A stretch of DNA of 58,814 bases, taken from Prochlorococcus sp. AG-363-P19 (GTDB lineage Bacteria > Cyanobacteriota > Cyanobacteriia > PCC-6307 > Cyanobiaceae). Positions 44,252 to 53,896 of the stretch are shown in pieces (the first letter of the stretch is position 1; each line of letters begins with the position of its first letter). The translations under genes were made by a program, and so were the position numbers. The notes below the pieces were generated by a model, which saw only the letters and a list, made by a program, of their open reading frames with translations, ran no database searches and was not told the origin of the DNA. Location: NCBI GenBank assembly GCA_003280055.1, contig QCGG01000011.1, forward strand, positions 1 to 58,814, written 5' to 3'.

Positions 44252-44890
44252 TTAAATCAAGGGTGTTATCAGAAACCCACAGTAATGATCATTTTCAATA
44301 CACCATTGCCTTCGATCGACTTTGCATTCAGGAAAGATCTTACGGATCATTTCTAGCTCTTGGTCGCAAAATACTGGGTAAGCTTCGGCAATTTGCCTAA
44401 TTGAACAGTTGTATTCAATTACTTGCCATCCTGCACTATCAGGGGCTTTTTTTAATTCTGAGAAATATCCTTCTTCTCTTCGCAATTTGATGAGTTGTTC
44501 TAGCTTGCTTTTACAGCTACCTGAACCAATCCTGGATTTATAGATAAACTCTTTTTTGTTTGTTTGGTTGCTTAAAACTTGTTTAAAAACCTCCGGAGAT
44601 AATGTCGAATCAAGGGAATTCAAGAGATTGAGTGCAAAATCCTTTGTATTGACATTGAAGGTTTGTCTTCCTTTGGGGGTGAGTTCCCAAATATTTGGAG
44701 GTCTCCCTGGGCCAGGTGAACTAGTGTTTGATCTTATGAGCTCTTCTTTTTCAAGAGAACGGAGATGTCGACGCATTGCTTGAACCGATATTCCCAAATT
44801 ATTCGCTAGTCGCGCAGCACTGGATTGACCTGTCCGCAAAAGCAAGTTGAGGGTTGCTTCTTTTGTTGGAGGGTGAGCTTTCAGGCTCAT
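44252..44890 (-). CDS. sufR: SufR, iron-sulfur-sensing repressor of the suf operon
   Basis: A DeoR/ArsR-type winged-helix repressor that carries a [4Fe-4S] cluster and represses sufBCDS when Fe-S supply is adequate. The 212-aa protein has the HTH region QSSAARLANNLGISVQAMRR with RRHLRSLEKEELI near residues 20-55. The cluster cysteines are in CSIRQIAEAYPVFCDQ, FPECKVDRRQWCIEN and DHYCGF. It diverges from sufB with about 340 bases between the starts. A perfect inverted repeat at 44971-44988 is the best candidate operator. Confidence 0.93.
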   Translation of the reverse strand: MSLKAHPPTKEATLNLLLRTGQSSAARLANNLGISVQAMRRHLRSLEKEELIRSNTSSPGPGRPPNIWELTPKGRQTFNVNTKDFALNLLNSLDSTLSPEVFKQVLSNQTNKKEFIYKSRIGSGSCKSKLEQLIKLRREEGYFSELKKAPDSAGWQVIEYNCSIRQIAEAYPVFCDQELEMIRKIFPECKVDRRQWCIENDHYCGFLITPLI

Positions 44891-44970
44891 AACACTTTTG
44901 GCTACTTAACAAACATGCCATGCCAAGCTCCTATTTGGGAGCCTACATTGATTTAAGCTAAGTTGTATTG

Positions 44971-44988
44971 CGAAACAAATATGTTTCG
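44971..44988 (+). promoter_or_regulatory. Perfect inverted repeat, candidate SufR operator
   Basis: CGAAACA and TGTTTCG flank a 4-base spacer (AATA), an 18-base palindrome about 80 bases upstream of sufR and about 240 upstream of sufB. SufR of Synechocystis binds an inverted repeat of the CAAC-N6-GTTG type in the same intergenic position; here the arms read AACA/TGTT. The location fits; the sequence is only partly like the known box. Confidence 0.5.
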
Positions 44989-45017
44989 TTACCTGTCAAT
45001 GGTTTGCTCATTCCCTC

Positions 45018-45161
45018 ATGTTGACGAATGGCCTTTACGATCGCTTTGAATCATGCAGCTATTCCTGTGGCATGACTCTTTCCCTCAAAACTCTTCAAGA
45101 TCTTCGATTAGCATGCTCTTTAAGCTCTGCTGAAGTGTTTCTACCTACTAGATCTTGTTGA
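45018..45161 (+). CDS. Possible 47-aa cysteine-containing frame between sufR and sufB
   Basis: ATG at 45018 opens 47 codons ending at TGA, pointing towards sufB. It contains four Cys (two in FESCSYSCG, one in LRLACS and the last residue). It begins about 30 bases after the candidate SufR palindrome and stops about 68 bases before sufB. It could be a small protein or a leader on the suf transcript. No ribosome binding site stands out and the codon pattern is not decisive. The rest of the 340-base gap shows nothing else. Confidence 0.25.
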   Translation: MLTNGLYDRFESCSYSCGMTLSLKTLQDLRLACSLSSAEVFLPTRSC

Positions 45162-45229
45162 GGCTTTAAAGCAAATCCTCGTTTGATTGTTTCGCTTTCG
45201 GTTGAAAACCCTTTAAATGGATCATTGAA

Positions 45230-46672
45230 ATGAAAAGCCAAAATCTTGTTGGAGAAATTGTCTCGAAACCCTACAAGTATGGTTTCGTTACAGATATAGA
45301 AACAGAGAAGATCTCAAAGGGCTTGACGGAAGAAGTGGTTCGACAGATTTCTGCAAAGAAAAAGGAGCCACAGTTTCTACTTGATTTTAGGTTAAAAGCA
45401 TATAAACACTGGTTAACAATGACCGAGCCTAATTGGGCTGAGCTTGGATATAAAAAATTGAATTATCAGGATATAATTTATTATGCTGCACCTCGAGATA
45501 ATGAGAAGAAGGCAAGTTTAGATGAAGTTGATCCAAAGCTATTAGAGACCTTTGATAAATTAGGAATACCTTTGACTGAGCAGAAAAGGCTTTCTAATGT
45601 TGCAGTTGATGCAGTTTTTGATAGCGTTTCAATAGCAACAACATACAAAGAAAAACTTGCTGAACATGGGGTCGTTTTTTGCTCTATCACAGAGGCTGTT
45701 GCTGAATATCCAGAACTAATTGAGCAATATTTAGGTTCTGTGGTCCCCCTGAATGATAATTTCTTTGCAACATTGAATTCTGCTGTCTTTAGTGATGGCT
45801 CTTTTGTTTTTATACCTAAGGGCATTGATTGCCCTATGGAACTATCTTCTTATTTTCGTATAAACTCCGGAGATATTGGACAGTTTGAGCGTACACTTAT
45901 TATTGCTGAAGAGTCGTCATCTGTGAGTTATTTGGAAGGTTGTACTGCTCCAATGTTTGATACAAATACCCTGCATGCTGCGGTAGTTGAGATTGTAGTG
46001 CTTGATGATGCATCCGTAAAATATTCAACTGTGCAAAATTGGTATTCAGGGGATGAAAATGGAGTGGGTGGTATCTACAACTTTGTCACTAAAAGAGGTC
46101 ATTGTAGAGGCGTCCGAAGTAAAATTAGTTGGTCACAAGTAGAGACAGGCTCAGCTATAACTTGGAAATATCCTAGTTGTATACTTCAAGGTGAAGATTC
46201 TGTAGGTGAATTTTATTCAGTGGCCCTGACTAATCATCTTCAAAAGGCTGATACAGGAACAAAGATGATTCATGTTGGGCCTCGAACGAAGTCAACTATT
46301 GTTAGCAAAGGCATAAGTGCTGGTAAGTCATTAAATAGTTATAGGGGCTTAGTTCAAATTGGACCAAAGGCTATTGGTTCAAAGAATTACAGCCAATGTG
46401 ATTCTATGTTGATTGGAGATAATGCAGCTGCTAACACATTTCCTTATATTCGCTCTCAAAATCCCAGCTCTTGTATCGAGCATGAAGCGAGCACTTGTCG
46501 TATTTCTGAGGATAAGTTGTTCTATTTACAAAGTAGGGGTATTGGTTTTGAGGAAGCAGTCTCTATGATTGTCAGTGGCTTTTGTAGAGACGTTTTTAAT
46601 CAATTACCTATGGAGTTTGCTGCTGAAGCAGATAAGTTGCTTGCCTTAAAGTTAGAGGGATCAGTTGGGTAA
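45230..46672 (+). CDS. sufB: Fe-S cluster assembly scaffold SufB
   Basis: SufB, with SufC and SufD, forms the scaffold on which [4Fe-4S] clusters are built. The 480-aa protein has the family start [19 protein letters not shown], the beta-helix core, [20 protein letters not shown], the CTAPMF and the C-terminal block [20 protein letters not shown]. The conserved Cys near the C-terminus is in ASTCRIS. The ATG at 45230 is clear. SufC begins 50 bases downstream. This is the first gene of the sufBCDS run. Confidence 0.96.
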   Translation: MKSQNLVGEIVSKPYKYGFVTDIETEKISKGLTEEVVRQISAKKKEPQFLLDFRLKAYKHWLTMTEPNWAELGYKKLNYQDIIYYAAPRDNEKKASLDEVDPKLLETFDKLGIPLTEQKRLSNVAVDAVFDSVSIATTYKEKLAEHGVVFCSITEAVAEYPELIEQYLGSVVPLNDNFFATLNSAVFSDGSFVFIPKGIDCPMELSSYFRINSGDIGQFERTLIIAEESSSVSYLEGCTAPMFDTNTLHAAVVEIVVLDDASVKYSTVQNWYSGDENGVGGIYNFVTKRGHCRGVRSKISWSQVETGSAITWKYPSCILQGEDSVGEFYSVALTNHLQKADTGTKMIHVGPRTKSTIVSKGISAGKSLNSYRGLVQIGPKAIGSKNYSQCDSMLIGDNAAANTFPYIRSQNPSSCIEHEASTCRISEDKLFYLQSRGIGFEEAVSMIVSGFCRDVFNQLPMEFAAEADKLLALKLEGSVG

Positions 46673-46722
46673 TTGATTGCCCCCCCATTCTTTAAATTAT
46701 TTTCCTAGATTTTACTTTTGCC

Positions 46723-47511
46723 GTGATCAATTCTAATTCTGAGTTAATTCTTGAGATCTCTGATCTTCATGCTCAGGTAGAGGGTCAGAAAATTTTAAAT
46801 GGTGTAGATCTACAAATACGTAGTGGTGAGATTCATGCATTAATGGGAAGAAATGGTAGTGGGAAAAGTACACTTTCAAAAGTTTTAGCAGGTCATCCTG
46901 CTTATAAAGTTACTAATGGAAAGGTTCTTTATAGGGGAGAAGACCTCCTTGGCTTTGAGCCCGAGGAAAGAGCTCGCTTAGGACTTTTCTTGGGTTTTCA
47001 ATATCCAGTGGAAATTCCTGGGGTTAGTAATATTGAATTTCTAAGGGTTTCAACTAATTCCAGGAGAAAGCAACTTGGTGAGGAGGAATTGGATATTTTT
47101 TCCTTTGAGGATTTTGTCGATTCGCGTCTGAAACTTGTGCAAATGAACCCTTCCTTCTTGGAGAGAAGTGTTAATGAGGGATTTTCAGGAGGCGAGAAAA
47201 AACGCAATGAGATATTACAAATGGCTTTGCTAGAACCGATCCTTTCAATACTTGATGAGACTGATTCAGGCTTAGATATTGATGCGTTGAGGATAGTGGC
47301 CGGTGGAGTAAATCAGCTTACCAATCAAGATAATGCAACTCTTTTAATTACACATTATCAGCGACTTCTTGATGAGATAAAACCTGATTTTGTGCATGTA
47401 ATGTCTTCTGGCAGAATTTTACGTACAGGAGGAAGCGAGCTTGCAAGAGAGTTAGAAGATTCAGGATATGAATGGATAGAGAACGAATTACCAAAGACGG
47501 GAGAAAGTTAA
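46723..47511 (+). CDS. sufC: Fe-S assembly ATPase SufC
   Basis: SufC is the ABC ATPase that drives conformational change of SufB-SufD. The 262-aa protein has Walker [16 protein letters not shown], signature [15 protein letters not shown], Walker [15 protein letters not shown] and the H-loop ITHYQRLL. The GTG at 46723 is the natural start. The SufD ATG lies three bases after the stop. It carries no membrane part and works in the cytoplasm. Confidence 0.96.
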   Translation: MINSNSELILEISDLHAQVEGQKILNGVDLQIRSGEIHALMGRNGSGKSTLSKVLAGHPAYKVTNGKVLYRGEDLLGFEPEERARLGLFLGFQYPVEIPGVSNIEFLRVSTNSRRKQLGEEELDIFSFEDFVDSRLKLVQMNPSFLERSVNEGFSGGEKKRNEILQMALLEPILSILDETDSGLDIDALRIVAGGVNQLTNQDNATLLITHYQRLLDEIKPDFVHVMSSGRILRTGGSELARELEDSGYEWIENELPKTGES

Positions 47512-47513
47512 AA

Positions 47514-48755
47514 ATGTCTCTTCAAGAAACCAAACTATGGGAATCCCTTTCTGAACCTAGAGGGCCCCTTGCAAGTATTCAATTAAGTGCTCGCGAGTCC
47601 CTTAAATCTCGGGGAATGCCTGCTGCCTCGGAAGAGACATGGCGATTGACAGATTTTCAACTTCTTGAATCGATTTTACATCTTCCTCTGTCTTCAAGTG
47701 CTTCAGAGTCTAATTGTTCAAGTGTTTTTGATATGCCATCTCCTCCTACTGAAGGATTTCGTTTGATGCTTAGCCCTGGGAGTGAACCTTTGGGTTTGGA
47801 AAGTTTACCCAAAGGCTTTAACCTTCTAAACTCTGAAGAATTAAAAGAAGTTTTAGGAAAGGCCCTTGAGCATTGTGGCTCTAATGAAGATTGGTCAGTT
47901 GGGTTAAATAATTCCTGTGTAGATAATGTACTTGCTTTGAGAGTAGAAGGAATTGATTTGCCTTCTTTAGAATTAGTTATCTCTGGTAAGGATGGGGAGT
48001 TCTCTGCTACTAGAGTTATTCTTCTTGTCGAAAAGAATACTCACTTAAACTTTCTGCAAGTGTTGTTGGGTGCTTTTAACTCTGCCCACAGCCATTTGAT
48101 TGAAATTCACTTAGCAGAAAATGCTTCTTTGAATCATGAGTGGTTGGCCTTTGGTGGAGGGAAATCAAGCTTTTTATCTCATATTGCAGTTGAGCAACAA
48201 CCTAAAAGTGACTATTCTTTTACAAGTATCCAGAAAGGGTGGTTATTTAGTCGCTTTGAGCCTTGTTTGGTTCAAGTGAATGGGCAGGCCTCTACAAAAT
48301 TTAGAGGGTTGCAAATTGCAGATAGTAATGAACAAATAGCAACTAATTCGACGATTCGTTTTGATGGTCCTGAAGGAGACCTTGATCAACTTCACAAAGG
48401 AATTGCGGCTGGAACCTCTCATAGTATTTTTAATGGTTGCATTGAGGTTCCTCAACCAGCTCAGCGTACGAGTGCTGCCCAGTTAAGTAGAAATTTATTA
48501 TTATCTAATCGTTCTCGAGTGGATACTAAGCCTGAATTAAAAATTGTTGCTGATGATGTGAGGTGTACACATGGGGCTACGGTTACAGAATTACAAGAAG
48601 AACAGCTTTTTTATATGCGCAGTAGAGGTATAGAACAGATCGCAGCCGCAAATCTACTCCTGAGAGGTTATTGTCAGGAAATAATTTCTAGCTTACCTAT
48701 GTCTTTTGATCGTTGGAAGGTACTAGAGCATGTACTTGAAGGCCTGAGAGGTTGA
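47514..48755 (+). CDS. sufD: Fe-S assembly protein SufD
   Basis: SufD partners SufB in the SufBC2D scaffold complex and helps iron entry. The 413-aa protein ends with the family block VRCTHGATVTELQEEQLFYM and SRGIEQIAAANLLLRGY. The ATG at 47514 follows the sufC stop by three bases; a longer frame from 47472 overlaps sufC and is rejected. Its stop is overlapped by the TTG start of sufS. Confidence 0.95.
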   Translation: MSLQETKLWESLSEPRGPLASIQLSARESLKSRGMPAASEETWRLTDFQLLESILHLPLSSSASESNCSSVFDMPSPPTEGFRLMLSPGSEPLGLESLPKGFNLLNSEELKEVLGKALEHCGSNEDWSVGLNNSCVDNVLALRVEGIDLPSLELVISGKDGEFSATRVILLVEKNTHLNFLQVLLGAFNSAHSHLIEIHLAENASLNHEWLAFGGGKSSFLSHIAVEQQPKSDYSFTSIQKGWLFSRFEPCLVQVNGQASTKFRGLQIADSNEQIATNSTIRFDGPEGDLDQLHKGIAAGTSHSIFNGCIEVPQPAQRTSAAQLSRNLLLSNRSRVDTKPELKIVADDVRCTHGATVTELQEEQLFYMRSRGIEQIAAANLLLRGYCQEIISSLPMSFDRWKVLEHVLEGLRG

Positions 48756-50005
48756 TTGTGTTCCCAGAAAATATTGCGGAAAGAACACGAAGAGATTTTC
48801 CTTTGCTTAATAGTATTTCTGGACAGCAAGGGTTGATTTATCTAGATCATGCAGCGACTAGTCAGAAGCCTCAATCAGTAATTGATAGTTTAGAGCATTA
48901 TTATAAAAATATTAATGCAAATGTTCATCGTGGAGCTCATCAATTAAGTGCTAAAGCTACCGATGCTTTTGAAGGTGCGAGACAAATTGTTGGAAATTTT
49001 ATAGGAGCAAATTCTTTCAGAGAGATTGTATTTACAAGAAATGCTACGGAGGGTATAAATTTAATTGCACGTTCATGGGGTGATTCAAATCTCAAAGAAG
49101 GAGATGAAATATTGCTAACAGTTATGGAGCACCATAGTAATATTGTTCCATGGCAGTTATTGTCAGGGAGAACAGGTTGTTTAGTGAAATATGTTGGATT
49201 GACGCCATCCGGAGAGTTGGACGTTGATGATTTCTGTGAAAAATTAAATGAAAAAACTAAGTTAATAAGCTTGGTCCATATAAGTAATACTTTGGGTTGT
49301 TGTAATCCTATTTCAGAGATAACTAGTAAGGCTCATAAATATGGTGCATTAGTTTTATTAGATGCTTGCCAAAGCTTGGCACATCAGCCTTTTGATGTTG
49401 GTTCAATAGGAGTTGATTTTCTTGTAGGCTCTTCGCATAAAATTTGTGGACCAACTGGGGTAGGCTTTCTTTGGGGTAGAGAACACATTTTGGAAGCAAT
49501 GCCTCCGTTTCTTGGAGGAGGCGAAATGATTCAAGATGTTTTTCTAGATCGGTTCACCTCGTCTGACCTTCCTCATAAATTTGAGGCTGGTACTCCTCCT
49601 ATTGGTGAAGCCATTGCGATGGGAACAGCTATTCAATACTTGGAATTAATAGGACTAGAAAATATTCGAGATTGGGAGCATAAATTGATGGAGCACTTGT
49701 TTGAGAAACTTAGTCAAATTAATGATTTAAGAGTTTTAGGACCAACGCCTTCTAATGAAAAATATAGGGGTGCTTTGGCAACATTTAGCGTTGAAGATAT
49801 ACATTCTAATGATCTTGCATCCTTGCTAGACATTGCTGGAATATGCATTAGGAGTGGTCACCATTGTTGCCAGCCCTTGCACAGGCATTATGGTTTAACT
49901 GGAACGGCCCGTGCAAGCCTCAGCTTTACATCGACAATTGAGGAGATAGATCTTTTCATAGATGAACTTTGTTCATCTATATCCTTTTTGAGGAAGAATA
50001 GTTAG
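48752..50005 (+). CDS. sufS: Cysteine desulfurase SufS
   Basis: SufS takes sulfur from L-cysteine for cluster assembly, using PLP. The 417-aa protein has LDHAATSQKPQSVID, the PLP Lys in VGSSHKICGPTGVGFLWG, and the catalytic Cys in IRSGHHCCQPLH. TTG at 48752 overlaps the sufD stop (TTGA); GTG at 48758 gives two fewer residues and is equally possible. Its last four bases overlap the convergent S9 peptidase. No SufE is visible in this window. Confidence 0.95.
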   Translation: MIVFPENIAERTRRDFPLLNSISGQQGLIYLDHAATSQKPQSVIDSLEHYYKNINANVHRGAHQLSAKATDAFEGARQIVGNFIGANSFREIVFTRNATEGINLIARSWGDSNLKEGDEILLTVMEHHSNIVPWQLLSGRTGCLVKYVGLTPSGELDVDDFCEKLNEKTKLISLVHISNTLGCCNPISEITSKAHKYGALVLLDACQSLAHQPFDVGSIGVDFLVGSSHKICGPTGVGFLWGREHILEAMPPFLGGGEMIQDVFLDRFTSSDLPHKFEAGTPPIGEAIAMGTAIQYLELIGLENIRDWEHKLMEHLFEKLSQINDLRVLGPTPSNEKYRGALATFSVEDIHSNDLASLLDIAGICIRSGHHCCQPLHRHYGLTGTARASLSFTSTIEEIDLFIDELCSSISFLRKNS

Positions 50006-51945
50006 AGGCCTAAGTGCTTGCTGAAGAATCGTTCTGTTTCTTTCAGGACCTTGACTCTTGCTTTTCCATCCTTAAACCCATGTGCTTCTTCTGGAAATGT
50101 ATAAACCTCAACAGGAATGCCCCTATTTTTTAATGCCTCGGCCATTGTAAATGTATGTTCTGGCTTAACTACATTATCCTTCATCCCTTGGAAAAATATT
50201 ACTGGACTTTTGATATGATCTACTTGATTGATGGGAGAACGGGTTTTATATGTGTTTCTTTCTTCTGGCCATTTTCCTATTAGATTTTCGATATACTTTT
50301 CCTCGAATCGGTGTGAAGTATTCTCAGCGAGAACCTCTAAGTTGCTAACTGCATAACGACATGCTCCAACTTTAAAGATATTTGATGAGCATAAGCAAGA
50401 CAGTGTAGTAAACCCTCCTGCACTACTACCTTCTATAGCAATTAGCTCATTATTTGCTTTCCTTTCTTTGATCAGTTTTTTAACTACAGCAATACAGTCA
50501 AAGACATCAACTACCCCCCAGTTTTTATCTAGTCTTTCCCGGTATTCTCTTCCAAAACCTGTAGATCCGCCATAATTGACATCCACCACCCCCCAGCCTC
50601 GAGAGGTCCAGAATTGGATATTTAAGTCTAGTCCAGAGGATGCCATACTTGTTGGTCCGCTATGACTCTTTACTAATAAAGGTGTTTCTTTTTTGTTTCC
50701 TCCAATCGGTGGATAGTACCAAGCATGTGTTTTCTTTTTGTTGAACCCTTCGAACCAAATAGGCTCAGCGCAACTAATTTGTTGACTCTTAATACAGGCT
50801 TTATTGGCAGGAGTATGGTGCCAAATTCTTTTCTCTAAATCGATTTCTAAAAGTCCAGAATATGTTTGACTGTTGCTTGCGATGGCAACAGCTCTTTCGC
50901 CCTCAGCATGCAATCCATTGATTTCATTAAATGGTTGTTCAATAATTGAGGACTCTCCATTCTGATTTGTTTTCTGGATAGACCATTTCCCTTCTGAACA
51001 TAATGAGATAAGTATGTTTTCATTTGATATAGCAGTCGTTTTCATTCCATATACCCATTGCGGCATAGCAGTTTCAGCTTGAATTGGAAAAGCCTCGTTC
51101 CACTGCATTGATTTACTATTGCTTGGATTTGATTTTGTGCCAATTAGATTCCACCAACCACTTTTGTCTTCATTGACAAATATATGATTTTCCTTAGTCC
51201 ATAGTGGTTGAAATACAGAGATTTTTTGTTTGTCATTTCTTTTGCTTCCTGCTATTAACTTCTTGTCAGTTAATTGAGCTGAATCGGATAATTTCCCCCA
51301 CCACAGCTCACTTGAATCCCATGGCATATTTGGCTGTTGCCATTCTACCCATAACAGTTGATCAGCCTTTGTGCTTAATGCTAAATAACCAGCAAAATCC
51401 TGAGCCTGATGAATAATTCGTGGGCTTTGATTTTCTTCATTAATTGATAATGTGATTAAGAAATCTTTATTATTCTTTTCCATAATGCCTATCCAAATAT
51501 TTCTTGAGGGGTCGATTACACCATCAGCCAATTTCATGTCATTTGTCTGACTTAGTTTCAAGGGTGCAGAATTTTTGTATAACCAGTTCTTCGAACCATG
51601 TAGGTTTTTTATGAGGCCGCCCCAGGATTCTTTCCAAACACACCCATCTTGATTGTCAACCCATGTCAAGATTAAATTGTCTCCTTCGCAGGCATGAGCA
51701 ATAACTCCTCCTCCATAACCATGTATTCGACTCCTAAGGTCTCTTGGTGGTGGAGTTAGCTCTTGGGGAGGAAGTTCTGGGTGCCCAAAGGGACGGATCA
51801 AGGCGGTAGTACGCCCGCCCTCATTGGGGCGTTCCTCTAACCATAGAACCCATTCTTCAATTACTCTTGGCTCCTTTAACTTTTTTGTTTGGCCTGCTGC
51901 AAATTCTGCTGATAACGCTGAAGTCTCGTCTTCTTTGTTTTTCAT
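50002..51945 (-). CDS. S9-family prolyl oligopeptidase / acylaminoacyl-peptidase
   Basis: A cytoplasmic serine peptidase of 647 aa with an N-terminal seven-bladed-propeller part (about 1-380) and a C-terminal alpha/beta hydrolase. The nucleophile is Ser in IAIEGSSAGGFTTLS, the Asp is in QGMKDNVVKPEHT and the His in FPEEAHGFKDG. Family members cleave short peptides or release N-acyl amino acids. The substrate cannot be read from sequence. No signal peptide is present. Its 3' end overlaps sufS by four bases. Confidence 0.9.
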   Translation of the reverse strand: MKNKEDETSALSAEFAAGQTKKLKEPRVIEEWVLWLEERPNEGGRTTALIRPFGHPELPPQELTPPPRDLRSRIHGYGGGVIAHACEGDNLILTWVDNQDGCVWKESWGGLIKNLHGSKNWLYKNSAPLKLSQTNDMKLADGVIDPSRNIWIGIMEKNNKDFLITLSINEENQSPRIIHQAQDFAGYLALSTKADQLLWVEWQQPNMPWDSSELWWGKLSDSAQLTDKKLIAGSKRNDKQKISVFQPLWTKENHIFVNEDKSGWWNLIGTKSNPSNSKSMQWNEAFPIQAETAMPQWVYGMKTTAISNENILISLCSEGKWSIQKTNQNGESSIIEQPFNEINGLHAEGERAVAIASNSQTYSGLLEIDLEKRIWHHTPANKACIKSQQISCAEPIWFEGFNKKKTHAWYYPPIGGNKKETPLLVKSHSGPTSMASSGLDLNIQFWTSRGWGVVDVNYGGSTGFGREYRERLDKNWGVVDVFDCIAVVKKLIKERKANNELIAIEGSSAGGFTTLSCLCSSNIFKVGACRYAVSNLEVLAENTSHRFEEKYIENLIGKWPEERNTYKTRSPINQVDHIKSPVIFFQGMKDNVVKPEHTFTMAEALKNRGIPVEVYTFPEEAHGFKDGKARVKVLKETERFFSKHLGL

Positions 51946-52002
51946 TTAACTAGCAAAGCATGGAACTCAAAATTGATTAAGATCTTGTTCTGATGCACAG
52001 GA

Positions 52003-52617
52003 GTGGTTTTGTCTAGAAGCTTTGCTCAGTTGGCTAGAAAATCAGGACAAGCCAAGGCTTCGATTCTGGTTGCAAAAGAGCCATTAGATAGTCCTCCTTT
52101 AGAGATACATACTCTTGGACATAATGAATTACGCAAGTCTGCTCAAAGAGTAAGCAAGGTAGACGAATCAGTCAGAGAAGTTGCTAGAGACATGCTTAGA
52201 AGCATGTACACAGCTAAAGGAATTGGGTTGGCTGCTCCACAGGTAGGTATCCAGAAAAAGTTGTTAGTGATTGATATTGATCATGAAACACCATCAACAC
52301 CGCCAATAGTCCTTATTAATCCTGAAATCATTACCTTTGGAGCAACAGTTGAGACGTACGAGGAGGGTTGTTTAAGTATTCCAGGTGTCTATCTTGATGT
52401 TATTAGACCATCAACCGTAAAGATCAGCTTTCGTGATGAGATGGGGCGTCCCCGAAAAATGAATGCTGATGGCCTGCTTGGAAGAGTGATTCAACATGAA
52501 TTGGATCATTTAAACGGCGTTCTATTTGTTGATCGAGTAACAGACAAGGAAGGACTTACTAAGGAATTGGATGATCATGGATTTAATAAAGATGATGTCA
52601 GTCCCGTTATGTCTTGA
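52003..52617 (+). CDS. def: Peptide deformylase
   Basis: Def removes the formyl group from nascent proteins. The 204-aa protein has all three motifs: GIGLAAPQVG, EEGCLSIPG (metal Cys) and QHELDHLNG (metal His pair with catalytic Glu). The GTG at 52003 gives an N-terminal extension of about 30 residues before the core, as usual in cyanobacteria. It diverges from the S9 peptidase across about 57 bases. Confidence 0.95.
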   Translation: MVLSRSFAQLARKSGQAKASILVAKEPLDSPPLEIHTLGHNELRKSAQRVSKVDESVREVARDMLRSMYTAKGIGLAAPQVGIQKKLLVIDIDHETPSTPPIVLINPEIITFGATVETYEEGCLSIPGVYLDVIRPSTVKISFRDEMGRPRKMNADGLLGRVIQHELDHLNGVLFVDRVTDKEGLTKELDDHGFNKDDVSPVMS

Positions 52618-52792
52618 TTTATCGTTTTTTAGAGACTGCATTTTTAGGTTTTTTAGCAATTCTTGATCAGACTTGTTTTTATACGGCAAAGCAAGTTTGT
52701 TTAGGATTGCTTAGTTGTTTAGGCATTTTTGGGGACGAGCTTCTGGGAACGATGTAGTTAAAAGTTGAGAAAATACTTCTTTGTTATTCAGT

Positions 52793-52811
52793 CGTCCGGA
52801 TGACCAGGACG
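52793..52811 (+). promoter_or_regulatory. Hairpin in the rpsU leader region
   Basis: CGTCC (52793-52797) and GGACG (52807-52811) form a 5-base GC-rich stem with a 9-base loop, about 39 bases before the rpsU ATG, in an otherwise A+T-rich 230-base gap (52618-52849) that holds no gene. It may be part of the rpsU leader or the end of the def transcript. There is no following T-run. Confidence 0.35.
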
Positions 52812-52849
52812 GCATCTTGCTAAATTCGTATGCTTGTTAAAAAAATTTT

Positions 52850-53020
52850 ATGACTCAGGTCACCGTAGGAGAAAATGAGGGCATTGAATCGGCTCTGCGG
52901 CGCTTCAAAAGACAGGTCTCAAAAGCAGGCATTTTTGCTGATCTAAAGCGACTTCGTCATCATGAGACTCCAATTGAGAAGTACAAGCGAAAGGCTCAGC
53001 AAAGAAGGCGGAGGCGTTGA
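52850..53020 (+). CDS. rpsU: 30S ribosomal protein S21
   Basis: A 56-aa ribosomal protein involved in 16S rRNA contacts and mRNA selection. The pattern [19 protein letters not shown], followed by [14 protein letters not shown] and the terminal RRRRR run, is diagnostic. The ATG at 52850 is clear. A hairpin lies in its leader. On the opposite strand a small basic gene ends 18 bases downstream. Confidence 0.95.
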   Translation: MTQVTVGENEGIESALRRFKRQVSKAGIFADLKRLRHHETPIEKYKRKAQQRRRRR

Positions 53021-53038
53021 TTTACTTGATTTAAATTA

Positions 53039-53248
53039 TTAATCCTTGTTCCTTTGGCCATGTTTCAAAGGTTCTGGAGATTTCTTCTTGATTAATCGGT
53101 CTATATACCTGTTGCCACTTTTAGTGGAATGTGCAGACTTAAAAAGAAGAGTTTTGAAGTCATCATGAGCATCATTCTTAGAGGTTTGCGTGTTTGGTTT
53201 GGACAAGCTCTGGAACATACCTTGGGAAATCCAAGTTCTGAAAGGCAT
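53039..53248 (-). CDS. Small basic protein convergent with rpsU, unknown
   Basis: A 69-aa basic protein. The ATG at 53248 is chosen because a very strong ribosome binding site (GGAGGAGGA at 53251-53259) sits two to three bases upstream, whereas the longer TTG form at 53293 would translate through it. The sequence is Lys/Ser/Asn rich (KSGNRYIDRLIKKKSPEP). No domain is recognised. The strong Shine-Dalgarno argues for real translation. Confidence 0.6.
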   Translation of the reverse strand: MPFRTWISQGMFQSLSKPNTQTSKNDAHDDFKTLLFKSAHSTKSGNRYIDRLIKKKSPEPLKHGQRNKD

Positions 53249-53545
53249 CTTCCTCCTCCAATTGGCCCGCAGCCCTATAGCGAGAAACCACAAAAATTTA
53301 ATTATTGAGCATTTTGGGTAAGAAAAGAGATGAGGAGATGGTTGTTTGAACGCTATTCAATCCGTTGATTTAGCTCATATGGGCTAGAGGGCCTTGGTCT
53401 TTGTAACTATCTTTAGTTGAAACTCTGTTAGTCAATTTTGGCTAACGAGGCTTTTGGGTTTTGTTTTGATTAGTCTGTTTAAATACTCGTTTCAAAAGAC
53501 TTTTTAGTTCTAATTCTTTAATCAATTAAAGGGTGCTTTATTGCT

Positions 53546-53887
53546 ATGGGTGATGAAACAATTTTTGGCAGAATCCTCTCCGGAGCAATTCCTTGTGATG
53601 AGGTTTATAGCGATGAGAAATGTTTGGCATTTCGTGACATTGAGCCCCAGGCACCTGTTCATATATTAGTGATACCGCGTAGGCGGCTTTCTAGTCTTAA
53701 AGACGCCATGACTGAAGATGCTGAGCTGTTGGGGCATTTGCTTTTGGTAGCAAGCTTGGTTGCGAACCAAGAAGGGCTCGATGATTGGCGGACGATCATC
53801 AACACAGGAGAAGGAGCCGGACAGACTGTTTTTCATCTGCACCTTCATGTAATTGGCGGTCGTCCTTTAACGTGGCCTCCTGGTTGA
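53546..53887 (+). CDS. HIT-family protein (HINT-type)
   Basis: A histidine-triad nucleotide-binding protein of 113 aa. The HIT motif is HLHLHVIGG near the C-terminus; the N-terminal FGRILSGAIPCDEVYSDEKC and DIEPQAPVHILVIPRR are typical of HINT phosphoramidases. Substrate is probably an AMP-lysine or nucleotide phosphoramidate. It is followed after nine bases by the ABC transporter. The 250-base gap upstream shows no gene. Confidence 0.94.
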   Translation: MGDETIFGRILSGAIPCDEVYSDEKCLAFRDIEPQAPVHILVIPRRRLSSLKDAMTEDAELLGHLLLVASLVANQEGLDDWRTIINTGEGAGQTVFHLHLHVIGGRPLTWPPG

Positions 53888-53896
53888 TTTTTAGAA

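Noticed and set aside
47472-47513. Longer start for sufD
   Set aside because: It would lie inside sufC; the ATG at 47514 three bases after the sufC stop is the natural start.
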